A stretch of 64,000 nt of DNA from Ignavibacteriales bacterium (GCA_016707285.1 JADJIA010000005.1:564193-628192), one strand, 5' to 3'. Positions 1-9,094 are shown, numbered from the stretch's first letter. Notes: generated by a model from the letters alone, not told the origin. Numbers and translations: made by a program.

Positions 1-362
1 AATGTTGCAAAATCGGATAATTCAGGGGCAAGTGCCCGGTTATTTACCAGGTAGGATTTTAATTGTGCAGAGCATATCGCAAGCTCAAAAATGTTAAAGA
101 CAGATCGAGCAGTAAGAACTGCACCTTCAATTTTAGAGAGGTGCAGATCTCTTAACGGATCATTTATTGAGGCAATTGGAGGGTACCCGGCTTCATTAAT
201 TAAATCCCGGGCTTCTGTTACATATTTGCCTTCAAGTATCATCTCTGTTTTTGTTTCAAAAGGCGATAAAGAATTTACATGCTCTTTTCCTTTTGATGTA
301 TAACAGAATTTAGCGATATGATTTAATATCTTATTAAATTCAAGTTTATTTGAATCAAACAT
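1..362 (-). CDS. mutS2: Endonuclease MutS2, N-terminal part (cut by window edge)
   Basis: The reverse strand stays open from an ATG at 362 to the left edge, about 120 residues starting MFDSNKLEFNKILNHIAKFC and continuing with EGKYVTEARDLINEAGYPP and HLSKIEGAVLTARSVFNI. This matches the N-terminal region of MutS2, a MutS-like ATPase with a C-terminal Smr nuclease domain, linked in other bacteria to recombination control and rescue of collided ribosomes. The ATPase and Smr domains lie outside the window, so the call rests on the N-terminus and on context: cvpA-mutS2 is a common pair. The ATG directly follows the cvpA stop codon (TAGATG), so translation is probably coupled. The product would be the last visible gene of a long minus-strand run starting at the uvrD-type helicase. 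Confidence 0.8.
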   Translation of the reverse strand, partial: MFDSNKLEFNKILNHIAKFCYTSKGKEHVNSLSPFETKTEMILEGKYVTEARDLINEAGYPPIASINDPLRDLHLSKIEGAVLTARSVFNIFELAICSAQLKSYLVNNRALAPELSDFAT

Positions 363-884
363 CTACTTTTTATTGTCCAATTCTTTTTGATTTGTCCCCT
401 TTTTAATTGAACCGGGGGCTCTGGACGGGACAATAACATCAATAATTCCGGGCAATACACCTGTAACTGTTTTGTAAAGCAGTGAACTTTTTGTCGTTGT
501 CTCTGAGGGAAATGAAAGTTTTGATGCAAAAAAGAAAATTGCACTAAGAAAGATTACAACTTGAGTGGCTCCAATTAACCCGCCTACTATCTTATTCAAC
601 AGATGATCAACCTTGTCATGAATCTTTGTTGCTTTAACTATGATGGCAGTTAATATCTGAAAAAAAATAAAAATTGTAACTCCACCAATAATTCCGGCAG
701 AACCATCGGCAACACCCAGTAAACTTTTGTAAACTCCACCAACTGCCCCGGCAAATTTAATTGCGAGAAAAATACCGAGGAAAAAACCAACAATATCAAA
801 TACTTTTTTGATGAATCCCTCTTTATACCCAAGGTAAAATGAGGCACCGGTAAGCAGAACAACAACAATATCAATCCAGCTCAA
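363..884 (-). CDS. cvpA: CvpA family membrane protein
   Basis: This 173-residue protein opens with MSWIDIVVVLLTGASFYLGY and contains about four hydrophobic segments (roughly residues 5-25, 30-50, 65-85, 105-125) with glycine-rich turns, the layout of the CvpA family. CvpA is an inner-membrane protein first named for colicin V production; its molecular role is unsettled, and links to envelope homeostasis have been reported. The C-terminal 30 residues are polar and lysine-rich (ending KGTNQKELDNKK) and probably cytoplasmic. The gene starts 3 bases after the GatB/YqeY stop and abuts mutS2 downstream, so it is inside an operon. The family call is fairly safe; a specific function is not. Confidence 0.8.
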   Translation of the reverse strand: MSWIDIVVVLLTGASFYLGYKEGFIKKVFDIVGFFLGIFLAIKFAGAVGGVYKSLLGVADGSAGIIGGVTIFIFFQILTAIIVKATKIHDKVDHLLNKIVGGLIGATQVVIFLSAIFFFASKLSFPSETTTKSSLLYKTVTGVLPGIIDVIVPSRAPGSIKKGTNQKELDNKK

Positions 885-887
885 ATT

Positions 888-1337
888 TTATCCGCGCAAA
901 AAATCTTCAACTGATTTTTTTATCAGGGAGCCATCAGCTTTCCCCTTTAACTCACGCATAACAGCAGGCATTAATTTACTGAATTCGCCTCCTTTTTCGA
1001 TTGAATTTGCAGCAGCAATCTCAGTCACTTTTTGAAAAATGTCTTCAGCTGTTAACTGTTTTGGAAGGAACTCCATAATAATCTTAAGTTCACTCTCTTC
1101 CTTCTCATAGAGGTCAATCCGGTTGGCAGCTTTGTAGATATCTGATGCTTCTTTTCTTTTTTTAGCTGCTGAATTTAGAATATTAAACTCCTCAGCTTCA
1201 TTATTGAGCTCACCTTTTCCACTTTTTTCATACTCTAATATGGTGGCTCTGATCGATCTGATTGTTTCCAAACGGAGTTTGTCACCACTTTTCATGGCAC
1301 TTTTAAGTTCTTCGTTAATTTTCTCTTTTAGATTCAT
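888..1337 (-). CDS. GatB/YqeY domain protein
   Basis: The 149-residue product starts MNLKEKINEELKSAMKSGDK and has the family pattern of a helical protein: an RLETIRSIRATILEYEKS helix, a KKRKEASDIYKAANR segment and a C-terminal helical domain ending KKSVEDFLRG. It is a full-length stand-alone YqeY protein. The domain is homologous to the C-terminal tRNA-binding domain of the GatB amidotransferase subunit, and a role linked to tRNA or amidotransferase is usually inferred, but it is not experimentally settled for YqeY. It lies 9 bases downstream of the second ExbD gene and 3 bases before cvpA, so it is probably cotranscribed with the proton-channel genes without sharing their job. Confidence 0.88.
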   Translation of the reverse strand: MNLKEKINEELKSAMKSGDKLRLETIRSIRATILEYEKSGKGELNNEAEEFNILNSAAKKRKEASDIYKAANRIDLYEKEESELKIIMEFLPKQLTAEDIFQKVTEIAAANSIEKGGEFSKLMPAVMRELKGKADGSLIKKSVEDFLRG

Positions 1338-1346
1338 GATGAATTC

Positions 1347-1772
1347 TCAATTTGATTTTTGGGTTGAAATATAATTAACTCGCAAACATTTTGCTTTACG
1401 AAGTTCGATCTGAACTTTATTTACAAGATCCATTGGTATGTTTTTGTCCACCCTCAACATTACCACTACCCCGTTCACCCGGGAACGAACCACCTCCATC
1501 TTTTCTTTCACTTCTGAAAGAGACACAACCATGTCGTTGATCTGAATCTTTTCATCTCTCCCGATAAAAAGATGAGCAGTCAACCTTCTGTTATCAAATT
1601 TTTCAGCTGTTGACGTGGATGGAAGGTCAAATTCCACTTTTACATCCACCTCTTTAAGCACTGTGGAGACCATAAAAAATAGAAGCAGGATAAAAATGAT
1701 ATCCGGCATCGAAGCCAGAGGTATCGCCTGACCTCCTTTTTTTCGTCGAAGTTTGCCTGCAAAACTAATCAT
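1347..1772 (-). CDS. ExbD/TolR family biopolymer transport protein (second copy)
   Basis: This 141-residue protein has a short basic cytoplasmic N-terminus (GKLRRKKGGQ), one membrane helix at about residues 18-42 (PLASMPDIIFILLLFFMVST) and a periplasmic domain. The aspartate in the MPDIIF segment is the conserved membrane residue that ExbD/TolR proteins use with the ExbB/TolQ channel to harvest proton motive force. It overlaps the upstream exbD-like gene by 4 bases. Two adjacent, divergent ExbD paralogues after one ExbB-type gene are common in Bacteroidetes and relatives, where they energise TonB-dependent uptake or a Tol-like function. No tonB gene is nearby, so the partner cannot be read from this window. 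Confidence 0.88.
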   Translation of the reverse strand: MISFAGKLRRKKGGQAIPLASMPDIIFILLLFFMVSTVLKEVDVKVEFDLPSTSTAEKFDNRRLTAHLFIGRDEKIQINDMVVSLSEVKEKMEVVRSRVNGVVVMLRVDKNIPMDLVNKVQIELRKAKCLRVNYISTQKSN

Positions 1773-2293
1773 TTATTTTTTATTTCTCCAATAGAAATAA
1801 GGACTGGTACTTTTTCAATCACTTCGGCTTTTTGTGTTTCATCCAGTACCTTAAAAACAGTTCCGTATTTGGTGCGGGAGTAGTCATCCTGTACGGAACG
1901 GTACGCCAATTTCACTTGATCCAACACCTCAATATACTTGAAATATCGAGTGGAGGTTGATGAGAGGATAAGAACCAGATATTTTTCTTCACTTGAAAGA
2001 TTAATACTCTCTTTAGCACGAGTGGAAACAACCTCTCCAATAGACGCCAAATCGGAGGGTGTTCCATTTATTAGAAGTGAGTCGGGAAAAATTCTTATTT
2101 CAGTGACGCGTGATTTTTCAACCTGAGAGGGTGCTTCATCCGGTTTATACTCGGGTAGAGTCAGTCCAAGTCCGGTTTCACTGTCAATGGTTGCTGCAAC
2201 AATGAAAAAAATCAGGAGCAGGAATGCAATATCAGACATCGAAGCCAATGGAACTTCGGGAAGTTCTTTTCGGCGGCGTCTGATTAAACTCAT
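1769..2293 (-). CDS. ExbD/TolR family biopolymer transport protein (first copy)
   Basis: The 174-residue product begins MSLIRRRRKELPEVPLASMS, a strongly basic cytoplasmic tail, followed by a single membrane helix (about residues 20-38, DIAFLLLIFFIVAATI) carrying the conserved aspartate, and then a periplasmic domain of about 130 residues. This is the ExbD/TolR fold, which works in a complex with an ExbB/TolQ/MotA-type channel. Its start overlaps the stop of the upstream channel gene by 4 bases and its end overlaps the next ExbD gene by 4, so the three are translationally coupled. It is longer than its neighbour paralogue, and the two periplasmic domains look clearly diverged. Confidence 0.88.
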   Translation of the reverse strand: MSLIRRRRKELPEVPLASMSDIAFLLLIFFIVAATIDSETGLGLTLPEYKPDEAPSQVEKSRVTEIRIFPDSLLINGTPSDLASIGEVVSTRAKESINLSSEEKYLVLILSSTSTRYFKYIEVLDQVKLAYRSVQDDYSRTKYGTVFKVLDETQKAEVIEKVPVLISIGEIKNK

Positions 2294-2922
2294 CTGTTAA
2301 CTGTTTTTTGTTTATGAGTGTACAAACTGTCGATCAGTTGCACTGAACTCTCTTCCATATCAGAAATAATACCGTCAATTTTAGCAACAAAAAAGTTGTA
2401 AAACACTTGAAGTATCATTGCAACTACAAGCCCAAAAAGTGTTGTAATTAAAGCTTTTGCGATACCTCCAGCAACAATTGCAGGCGAAATTTGATTGGCT
2501 TCTTTGATTGCTTCAAATGCCTCAATCATTCCCTGCACTGTTCCGGTAAATCCAAGCATTGGAGCCAAAGCGATAAAGAGTGAAATCCAAATTAAACCCT
2601 TTTCAAGGAAACCTGTTTCAATTCCACCATAAGTCATAATAGCTTTTTCAACAGAATCCAATCCTTCATCATATCTCTGAAGACCTGCATGGAAAACAGA
2701 AGAGACGGAACCGGGAGTTTTTTCACAAAGAATTTTTGCCTCGTCAATTCCCTTCTCATTTATTGTACGGGTTACTTTTTCAACAAATGATTTGGTATTT
2801 ATTTTCGATTTACGAAGGGTATAAAGTCTTTCGAAACTGAAAATCAGCCCCAGAATAAAAACGAGAAGTATCGGGTGCATAAAATCACCACCGTCGATAT
2901 ACATTGATGTCAACGAATTCAT
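2290..2922 (-). CDS. MotA/TolQ/ExbB family proton channel protein
   Basis: The 210-residue protein has three predicted membrane segments, at about residues 14-30 (FMHPILLVFILGLIFSF), 105-128 and 150-172. The stretch APMLGFTGTVQGMIEAFEAI is the hallmark of the TolQ/ExbB family, whose pentamers form a proton-driven motor around an ExbD/TolR dimer. The following two genes are ExbD homologues with 4-base overlaps, so this is the channel subunit of one complex. Such complexes power TonB-dependent receptors, gliding or cell-envelope functions. The TonB-dependent receptor at 45368-48178 is a possible but unproven client. Confidence 0.9.
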   Translation of the reverse strand: MNSLTSMYIDGGDFMHPILLVFILGLIFSFERLYTLRKSKINTKSFVEKVTRTINEKGIDEAKILCEKTPGSVSSVFHAGLQRYDEGLDSVEKAIMTYGGIETGFLEKGLIWISLFIALAPMLGFTGTVQGMIEAFEAIKEANQISPAIVAGGIAKALITTLFGLVVAMILQVFYNFFVAKIDGIISDMEESSVQLIDSLYTHKQKTVNR

Positions 2923-2938
2923 TCAGTCTCCTGAGTTT

Positions 2939-3640
2939 CTATGATTGGATGTTACCAATTGGGAAACGGTAACGCAGTTTAATGATGTTTCCGGATATAA
3001 AATGGAAGTTATCAAAGAGTGACAAGATAAGATCACCAACTTCAGTCGGTTTTATCAATGTTTCATGTTCATCATTTGGTACCCAGCTTCTATTGTCGGG
3101 AGTGTCAAGTATAAAGGGAGCAATTGCATTTACACTCATGTTAATTTTCCTCCCCTCCTCTGAGGCTGTCTCAACCAGATATGAAAGTGCCGCTTTTGAT
3201 GCTCCATAAGCAGATTTTCCGGATTCACCTGTGAAAGCTGTCATCGCTGATGTAAAGATGGCAGAACCACCGGCTGAATCGGCAGCCAGTTTTTTAAATT
3301 CTTTCAGAATATTAAAATTGGTTTTCAGATTCATGGAAAACATTTTCTCGATGTCGTCGAGTGATGTATCTTCAATCTCTTTTCCACCCAGATAGCCTCC
3401 GATGGTACTAAAAAGGAAGAGGAACTTGTCTTTAGCCGGAACTACATTTTTAAAAGTATCTTTAACATTTTCTTCGTTTGAGAGATCGGAAACAACCACC
3501 CATTCTTCATTATGTTTTGGGATTCCTTCAAAACGAGTGCCAAAAAGCCAGACTTTGTTGAATCCGGCGAGCCTGATTTTCTCAACAACGCCGGATCCTA
3601 AAACACCGCAACTGCCAAAGACAAGTATCTCTCTGTTCAT
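2939..3640 (-). CDS. Short-chain dehydrogenase/reductase family protein
   Basis: This 233-residue protein has a Rossmann-type nucleotide-binding start (MNREILVFGSCGVLGSGVVE, a GxxGxxG motif) and the SDR catalytic signature, with Ser in FTSAMTAFTGESGKS and YGASKAALSYL supplying Tyr and Lys. The length fits a classical SDR. The region GGYLGGKEIEDTSLDDIEKM recalls dihydropteridine-reductase-like SDRs, but the substrate cannot be read from sequence. The gene lies 3 bases downstream of the phosphofructokinase stop and 16 bases before the ExbB-type gene, so it is in the same transcription unit. NAD(P) use is a family inference. Confidence 0.82.
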   Translation of the reverse strand: MNREILVFGSCGVLGSGVVEKIRLAGFNKVWLFGTRFEGIPKHNEEWVVVSDLSNEENVKDTFKNVVPAKDKFLFLFSTIGGYLGGKEIEDTSLDDIEKMFSMNLKTNFNILKEFKKLAADSAGGSAIFTSAMTAFTGESGKSAYGASKAALSYLVETASEEGRKINMSVNAIAPFILDTPDNRSWVPNDEHETLIKPTEVGDLILSLFDNFHFISGNIIKLRYRFPIGNIQS

Positions 3641-3643
3641 AAT

Positions 3644-4978
3644 CTATTCTTGCATCTGTATGGATTCGTCACCATCACCTTTTCCGGTGAGTGAGACATT
3701 ACCATCTTTGATATGTTTATAAAGCATATCATTTTCGATTATGTAGTGGAATCTTTTTGTGAATTCATCGAGGGAAATTCCACAGGTTGCGGCAAATTTT
3801 GCAAGTTCGTGTGGGTCTTCAAAATCAGAACTGCTTAAACGAAGCATATATCGTCTTGCAATCAGGAATGATTCGTTTGACGGATCCACCATTCTAACCT
3901 TGGTCTTTTTGGTTTTGGGATCAAGAATATCTTTAAAGTAAAGTGGTACAAACTTGCCACCCTGGATCGAAACCATTGCGGCATTTCCACCATTTAAGAT
4001 AAATTGTGCAGCCGAGTAACCAAGATCACGGGTATATTCCATATCAAATGGAATCGGGTCGGCACACCTTAATTCATAACCGATGTTTTTTGCAACTATG
4101 GTTACTTTAAGTCCGTATTCTTTTAGTCTCTCTTGAACTTTTGACTTGAGTATTTCACCAACATTAACTTCTGCAATTCTCAAGTTATCATGAGCATCTC
4201 TCTCAACTTCACCCAAAGCGATTAGATCATTAGGATCGAGATGTTCAACAAGCCCTTCGGCAAGAATTGCAACACCATCCATTTTGCCATAACTGACACG
4301 CTTTATAATGGCACCAACCAGGATATCAATAACATGATTAAGTTTGATGGTTGTGCTGGGGAACTCTTCCGGAATCAGGCTAAGTGTGGCACCTGCAGCT
4401 TTCCCAATTCCCAAAGCAAGATGCCCGGCTTTTCTTCCCATGGTTACGACAAAATACCATCTTGAGGTTGTTTGTGCATCAACCATCAGGTTTTTAACTA
4501 TCTCAACACCAATATGTCTTGCTGTCTGAAATCCAAATGTTGGAATACCGTGAGGAAGATCAAGATCGTTGTCAATTGTTTTTGGAACATGTACTACTCT
4601 GATTCTTCCCGCTGCCATTTCTTCAACTTTCATTGCAGAAAAAGCTGTGTCATCACCACCTATGGTGATAAGTTTATCAACATTAAGTCTTAAAAGTGAG
4701 GTAACGGTGTTTTCGAGGTGTTTTTTATTTTTTGTTGGGTTTGCTCTTGATATACCGATAAAAGAGCCACCACGGAAATGAATTCTTGATACATCATCAA
4801 TGTTGAGGTGTTGGCAATGACCAATTTCACCCTCCATTATCCACTGGAAACCGTCTTTTATACCTATTACATCAATACCTTCAACTGCCGCTCTGATAGT
4901 GGCACTACTTATCACACTGTTGATTCCGGGAGCGGGCCCACCACCAACAAGTATAGCTAATTTTTTGGGAGCAATCAT
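3644..4978 (-). CDS. 6-phosphofructokinase, PPi-type signature
   Basis: The 444-residue product has the phosphofructokinase fold, starting LAILVGGGPAPGINSVISSA. The nucleotide-site motif reads GGDDTAFSA rather than GGDG(T/S), and the catalytic loop reads PKTIDNDLDLP rather than PGTIDND. In characterised families the extra Asp after GGD blocks the ATP alpha-phosphate site and the Lys in PKTIDND marks pyrophosphate-dependent enzymes. The enzyme therefore probably phosphorylates fructose 6-phosphate with PPi, reversibly, serving both glycolysis and gluconeogenesis. It is longer than the roughly 320-residue bacterial ATP-PFK, as PPi and group-II enzymes often are. It sits 29 bases after the GHL10-like gene and 3 bases before the SDR gene. 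Confidence 0.88.
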   Translation of the reverse strand: MIAPKKLAILVGGGPAPGINSVISSATIRAAVEGIDVIGIKDGFQWIMEGEIGHCQHLNIDDVSRIHFRGGSFIGISRANPTKNKKHLENTVTSLLRLNVDKLITIGGDDTAFSAMKVEEMAAGRIRVVHVPKTIDNDLDLPHGIPTFGFQTARHIGVEIVKNLMVDAQTTSRWYFVVTMGRKAGHLALGIGKAAGATLSLIPEEFPSTTIKLNHVIDILVGAIIKRVSYGKMDGVAILAEGLVEHLDPNDLIALGEVERDAHDNLRIAEVNVGEILKSKVQERLKEYGLKVTIVAKNIGYELRCADPIPFDMEYTRDLGYSAAQFILNGGNAAMVSIQGGKFVPLYFKDILDPKTKKTKVRMVDPSNESFLIARRYMLRLSSSDFEDPHELAKFAATCGISLDEFTKRFHYIIENDMLYKHIKDGNVSLTGKGDGDESIQMQE

Positions 4979-5007
4979 TTATTCAGTCCTTGTTTTTATT
5001 AGAACTT

Positions 5008-6873
5008 CTATTTATTTAAGAGGATTTTAATCGTATCGGAAAAGCCGGATTGTTCGACTCTAACGAAGTAAACACCACTTGGGAGACCCGCAAGACTGAT
5101 GTTTAATTCGTTGTAACCTGATAAATTCGTGTCTTTGTATGGAGTTTTGACTTTTTGACCGATACTGTTAAAAAGGGATATATTAACTTCTCCCTCACCA
5201 GGGAGATCGAGGATCAATTTAAATTCGTTATTAAATGGATTTGGATAACTTTTTAGTTTAATCGATTTATTGGACTTTTTTTTTAAGTCAATCTCGTTTA
5301 ACGAGCTGACTGCGGATGGTGAAAGTCTCCTGTTAAGAACAATCATCACTGCATCAGCACTGACAAGCTTCCCGGCTTGAAGTCCCTCATTTGAAAGGGT
5401 TACTACATTACGCTGTCCGGCTTTCAGGAAATAATCCCCAAGCTTAAACCACCTGCGGAGATTAACATCTGTCTGATTCATCGTGGTAAGAACAGAAATA
5501 CCACTCGAGTCGGTGGTGGAATAACGAGCGGAATCAGTACGGTTTACAGCAGCTACATTGAATGCATAAACTTCATAATATCCATCAGCGGGTACATCAA
5601 AATTATAGTTGATTGAAGCGGGAGCTGAATTATCGGCATAAATGGATGGCCCGTTATATCCAAAGATATTGCTCGAATTCCATGTCCCTGTTCGAACAGC
5701 ATTCAGATTATCACTAATCTCAACAATTCTATAATACTCTCTCCAATTCTGTGAAGAGTGAGGAGGATAAGTGGGTGTAGTGAAGAGGTTTTGTTTAATA
5801 TAGGGGAAAAAAGAACCAAGATCAGAAAAATACCAGATAGTACTCCCCTTAAATCCTTTGGTTCTTATGGCATTAACAAAATTTGTAACTTCCTGGGTTG
5901 ATATCAAATTTCCATTTGGGCTTAACGCAAAGGCAGGATAAATATCATTGATATCGGGTACAATTTGAGTGATATAGTTAAGTATCGCTGAAAAAGAGTT
6001 GGAATTACCAACATAAGATTGAACCTGAACATTGTCCACTGATCCATCACGCAACCAGCCGATCCAATCCTGGCAAAAACTGAAATAGGATGTGTAACCA
6101 CTCGAAGAATAAAGAGATGGTGCATTGGATATGTTAATATGTGGATTTATCGTTTTTATTGAATCACGGGCACGAAGCATAAAATCATTAAGGTTGTTTG
6201 CTCGCCATCTGATCCATGAAGTATCAGATCCATTCGCCGGAGGAGGACTTCCACCATGTTGTGCACGGTATAAACTGTCGGTGTATGGATCGTATCCATA
6301 TTGAACACTTGAATACCGAATTCTGTCAAGCTCAATTCCATCGACATCATAATTTCTTGCAATCTCGGTACACAATTCAATCAAAAAGTTTTGCACTTCG
6401 GGTTTTGTGTGAATCATCCAATAAAAATTGGAATTGTCGATCTCGGTGCCATCATCTTTCCTGGCAACCCAGTCAGGATGTGTTACAAAAATTGGACCCT
6501 TAACACCCACGGGCTGATTTCCCGTCCAACCGCCAACAAAACCGTATTCAAACCATGCTTCGATGTGAATACCGCGTTTGTGTCCTTCAGCAATTGCTTC
6601 TGCGAGAACATCTCTTCCCTGATAGGTCGGGTCGATATATTTCCCTGTTTCTCTAAAAAATACATCACTTTTCCAAAGAGGATAACCTCTGCTCCATACA
6701 TTTATGAAGGCTGTATTAAAATTGTTTGCTGCAAGACTGTCGAGGGCTTTGGCAAGCACTTCTTTGCTCGACAGACTGTTTCGTGCAAGCCATGTTCCCC
6801 TGAATTCCTGGGCTTCAAGGGAAAAAACAATTAAAATAACGAATAAGAAAGAGTGAATACTTTTTGTGAACAT
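5008..6873 (-). CDS. Secreted GHL10-like glycosidase with golvesin-like and T9SS sorting domains
   Basis: The start at 6873 is chosen because MFTKSIHSFLFVILIVFSLE is a signal peptide beginning just after the upstream helicase stop; an in-frame ATG at 6903 would overlap that gene. The mature protein of about 600 residues opens EFRGTWLARNSLSSKEVLAK, the signature of the glycosyl-hydrolase-like 10 family (DUF187/YngK type), with a TIM-barrel region containing DVDGIELDRIRY and DWIGWLRDGSVDNVQVQSY. Residues of roughly 390-520 resemble a golvesin-like carbohydrate-binding domain. The last 80 residues (SYPNPFNNEF to GLPSGVYFVRVE) are a type A T9SS sorting domain, so the enzyme is exported and cleaved or anchored at the surface. 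A polysaccharide or peptidoglycan substrate is inference only. Confidence 0.85.
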   Translation of the reverse strand: MFTKSIHSFLFVILIVFSLEAQEFRGTWLARNSLSSKEVLAKALDSLAANNFNTAFINVWSRGYPLWKSDVFFRETGKYIDPTYQGRDVLAEAIAEGHKRGIHIEAWFEYGFVGGWTGNQPVGVKGPIFVTHPDWVARKDDGTEIDNSNFYWMIHTKPEVQNFLIELCTEIARNYDVDGIELDRIRYSSVQYGYDPYTDSLYRAQHGGSPPPANGSDTSWIRWRANNLNDFMLRARDSIKTINPHINISNAPSLYSSSGYTSYFSFCQDWIGWLRDGSVDNVQVQSYVGNSNSFSAILNYITQIVPDINDIYPAFALSPNGNLISTQEVTNFVNAIRTKGFKGSTIWYFSDLGSFFPYIKQNLFTTPTYPPHSSQNWREYYRIVEISDNLNAVRTGTWNSSNIFGYNGPSIYADNSAPASINYNFDVPADGYYEVYAFNVAAVNRTDSARYSTTDSSGISVLTTMNQTDVNLRRWFKLGDYFLKAGQRNVVTLSNEGLQAGKLVSADAVMIVLNRRLSPSAVSSLNEIDLKKKSNKSIKLKSYPNPFNNEFKLILDLPGEGEVNISLFNSIGQKVKTPYKDTNLSGYNELNISLAGLPSGVYFVRVEQSGFSDTIKILLNK

Positions 6874-6877
6874 TTTT

Positions 6878-9061
6878 TTAGTTCTGCACTTTAAGTTTCG
6901 CAAATTTTAACATAAGTTGTTTCATATTGTTTCCGTCAAAAACAACTGTAACTTTTTGATTATCTCCGTTTCCAACAACCGAGATAACTTTTCCAAGTCC
7001 AAATTGCTCGTGGAAAACCCTGCTCCCCTGTTTGATGAGAGCTTTTTGTTGTTCCCAATCAACATATCCGATCGATTGAAACTTTTGGATGATCTTCTCT
7101 TTTTTGGTCTTTCTGCCTTTACGATTCTGACTGGCATCCTCTTCTTTAAGCAGAGCACTTACGATTTCGTTGATGAACATGGAGCGGTTTTCGTAAGCCA
7201 CTTCACCAAAACGATAGCGGGCACGGGCATGAGATAAAAAGATTTTCTTTTTGGCTCTTGTTACCGCTACATAAAAAAGCCTTCTCTCTTCTTCAATTGT
7301 CGCTTCCGGTGAAAATTTGGTAGAAAGCGGAAATAACTGTTCTTCAAGTCCTGAGACAAAAACAACCGGGAATTCCATTCCCTTTGCACTGTGAACAGTC
7401 ATCAATTTAATCACATTTTCCGACTCATCAATTCCATCAAGATCAGTCATTAAATTGACGATTCTAAGATATTCTTCGATAGGCGATTCAGGATTTTTCT
7501 TGGAAAATTCTGAGATTGATACCAAAAAGTCGTTTAAGCTGTCGATCTTATCAAGTGATTCGTGTGTTGTCTCTTCGTTAAAAAGTCTCTGGAGTTCTAA
7601 TTCCGCAACGAGTGCATGAGTCAGTTCACCAACAGAAAGTTTGTCTTTGAGAATAATATATTTATCAAGAAGAATCTTGAAGTTTTTAACATTTTTCTGG
7701 ATTCGCTCTTTTATGTCGATCACTTCAAAAACACGACCCATAGTCTCAAAAAGAGTTACTTCGTGTTTCTTTGAAAATGTAATCATTCTTTTAATTGTGG
7801 TCATGCCAATCCCTCTCTGAGGGAAATTCATGATCCTAAGCAGACTTTCTTCATCTTTTGGGTTGATTATTACTTTAAGATAAGCAATGAGGTCTTTAAT
7901 CTCGCGTCTTTTGTAATATTCTATTCCACCAAAAATCTTGAATGGAAGCCCTTCTTCAACAAAAACATCTTCAAATGCGCGGCACTGGTTGTTGGTTCTG
8001 TATAAAACTGCAAAGTCACAATATGAATACTTAAATTCAGCAATTTCATCCTTGATAAACTTGGCGAGCTGATAAGCCTCATCCTTTTCATCCGAGCACT
8101 TGATTAATGAAAGTGGTTCACCATCTTCATTTTCTGTAAAAGTTTTTTTAGCAACATAATTGCTGTTTTTGGCAGATATTTCAGTTCCGGCTTTTATCAA
8201 TATTGGTGTGGAGCGGTAACTTAATTCCAGCGTAAACACCTTCACACGCGAAAATTCCTCTTTGAATTTTTCGATGTTTTCCGGTTTTGCACCCCTCCAG
8301 CTATATATACTCTGAGCTTCATCACCCGTTACAAATATTTTTCCCGATTTTGAACAAAGCATCTTTATGATTTCATAAAGCGCCATGTTTGTTTCTTGAA
8401 ATTCGTCGATAATAAAATGTTCAAATTTCTTTTTGTATTTGTTAAATGCTTTTTTGTTGTCTCTGAGAAGTTCCATCGATTTGATTATCAGGTCCTCAAG
8501 ATCCATGGAATCGTTTTCGCGGATTTTCCGTTGATATTCCTGATAAACTCTAATGAATTTATCTTCAACAGAGGTTCTCTCTTCCTTTTTTAAAAGGTCC
8601 TCGGGAAATGTAAGCACATTCTTAAGATAACTGATTTTGCGCGTTACATCCCTTGGATTGAGGGCTTCACTGTTGATGTTAAAATCATTAATAATGTTTG
8701 TGACGAGGGATTCTGAATCTTCTGTATCATAGATCGAAAAACTGGTTGAATACCCTACCGCCCTGGCTTCCACTCTTAAAATTTTGGCAAGGACAGAGTG
8801 AAATGTACCAACCCAGGGAAAAGAAATATCATCTTTTCCCAATAACTCACGAACCTTGTTTTTAAGGTCAGTCGCGGCTTTATTGGTAAATGTTACACAA
8901 AGGATAGTTTCGGGGTCAATACCTTGTTGAATAAGGTAAGCCAATTTATGAGTTATTACTCTTGATTTTCCCGTACCGGGACCTGCGATGAGTATCTGCG
9001 GTCCATTGTTGTATTCTACGATTGCTTTCTGCTGAGCATTCAGTGTATCAAATAGAGACAT
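6878..9061 (-). CDS. UvrD/PcrA-type superfamily 1 DNA helicase
   Basis: This 727-residue protein carries the SF1A helicase motifs: Q motif LNAQQKAIVEYNNGP, Walker A IAGPGTGKSRVITHKL, motif Ia CVTFTNKAA, motif II IDEFQETN, motif III GDEAQSIYSWRGA, motif IV ELSYRST, motif V MTVHSAKGMEFP and motif VI FYVAVTRAKKK. The C-terminal 60 residues (GSRVFHEQFGLGKVISVVG) are the Tudor-like domain seen in UvrD/PcrA, which contacts RNA polymerase in known members. It therefore unwinds DNA 3'-5' in nucleotide excision or mismatch repair and replication-fork clearing. Whether uvrD or pcrA is the better name cannot be decided. A TATATTTG promoter element lies 26 bases upstream of the start. Confidence 0.93.
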   Translation of the reverse strand: MSLFDTLNAQQKAIVEYNNGPQILIAGPGTGKSRVITHKLAYLIQQGIDPETILCVTFTNKAATDLKNKVRELLGKDDISFPWVGTFHSVLAKILRVEARAVGYSTSFSIYDTEDSESLVTNIINDFNINSEALNPRDVTRKISYLKNVLTFPEDLLKKEERTSVEDKFIRVYQEYQRKIRENDSMDLEDLIIKSMELLRDNKKAFNKYKKKFEHFIIDEFQETNMALYEIIKMLCSKSGKIFVTGDEAQSIYSWRGAKPENIEKFKEEFSRVKVFTLELSYRSTPILIKAGTEISAKNSNYVAKKTFTENEDGEPLSLIKCSDEKDEAYQLAKFIKDEIAEFKYSYCDFAVLYRTNNQCRAFEDVFVEEGLPFKIFGGIEYYKRREIKDLIAYLKVIINPKDEESLLRIMNFPQRGIGMTTIKRMITFSKKHEVTLFETMGRVFEVIDIKERIQKNVKNFKILLDKYIILKDKLSVGELTHALVAELELQRLFNEETTHESLDKIDSLNDFLVSISEFSKKNPESPIEEYLRIVNLMTDLDGIDESENVIKLMTVHSAKGMEFPVVFVSGLEEQLFPLSTKFSPEATIEEERRLFYVAVTRAKKKIFLSHARARYRFGEVAYENRSMFINEIVSALLKEEDASQNRKGRKTKKEKIIQKFQSIGYVDWEQQKALIKQGSRVFHEQFGLGKVISVVGNGDNQKVTVVFDGNNMKQLMLKFAKLKVQN

Positions 9062-9086
9062 ACCACCTTTTGATTTTTTTGAATTA

Positions 9087-9094
9087 CAAATATA
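9087..9094 (-). promoter_or_regulatory. Probable -7 element of the uvrD-type gene
   Basis: The reverse strand reads TATATTTG followed by TAATTC, matching the Bacteroidetes -7 consensus TAnnTTTG and nearly identical to the elements before tRNA-Arg and lpd in this window. No clear TTTG -33 partner is visible at the expected distance, so only the -7 half is well supported. The start codon lies 26 bases downstream. Confidence 0.5.
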
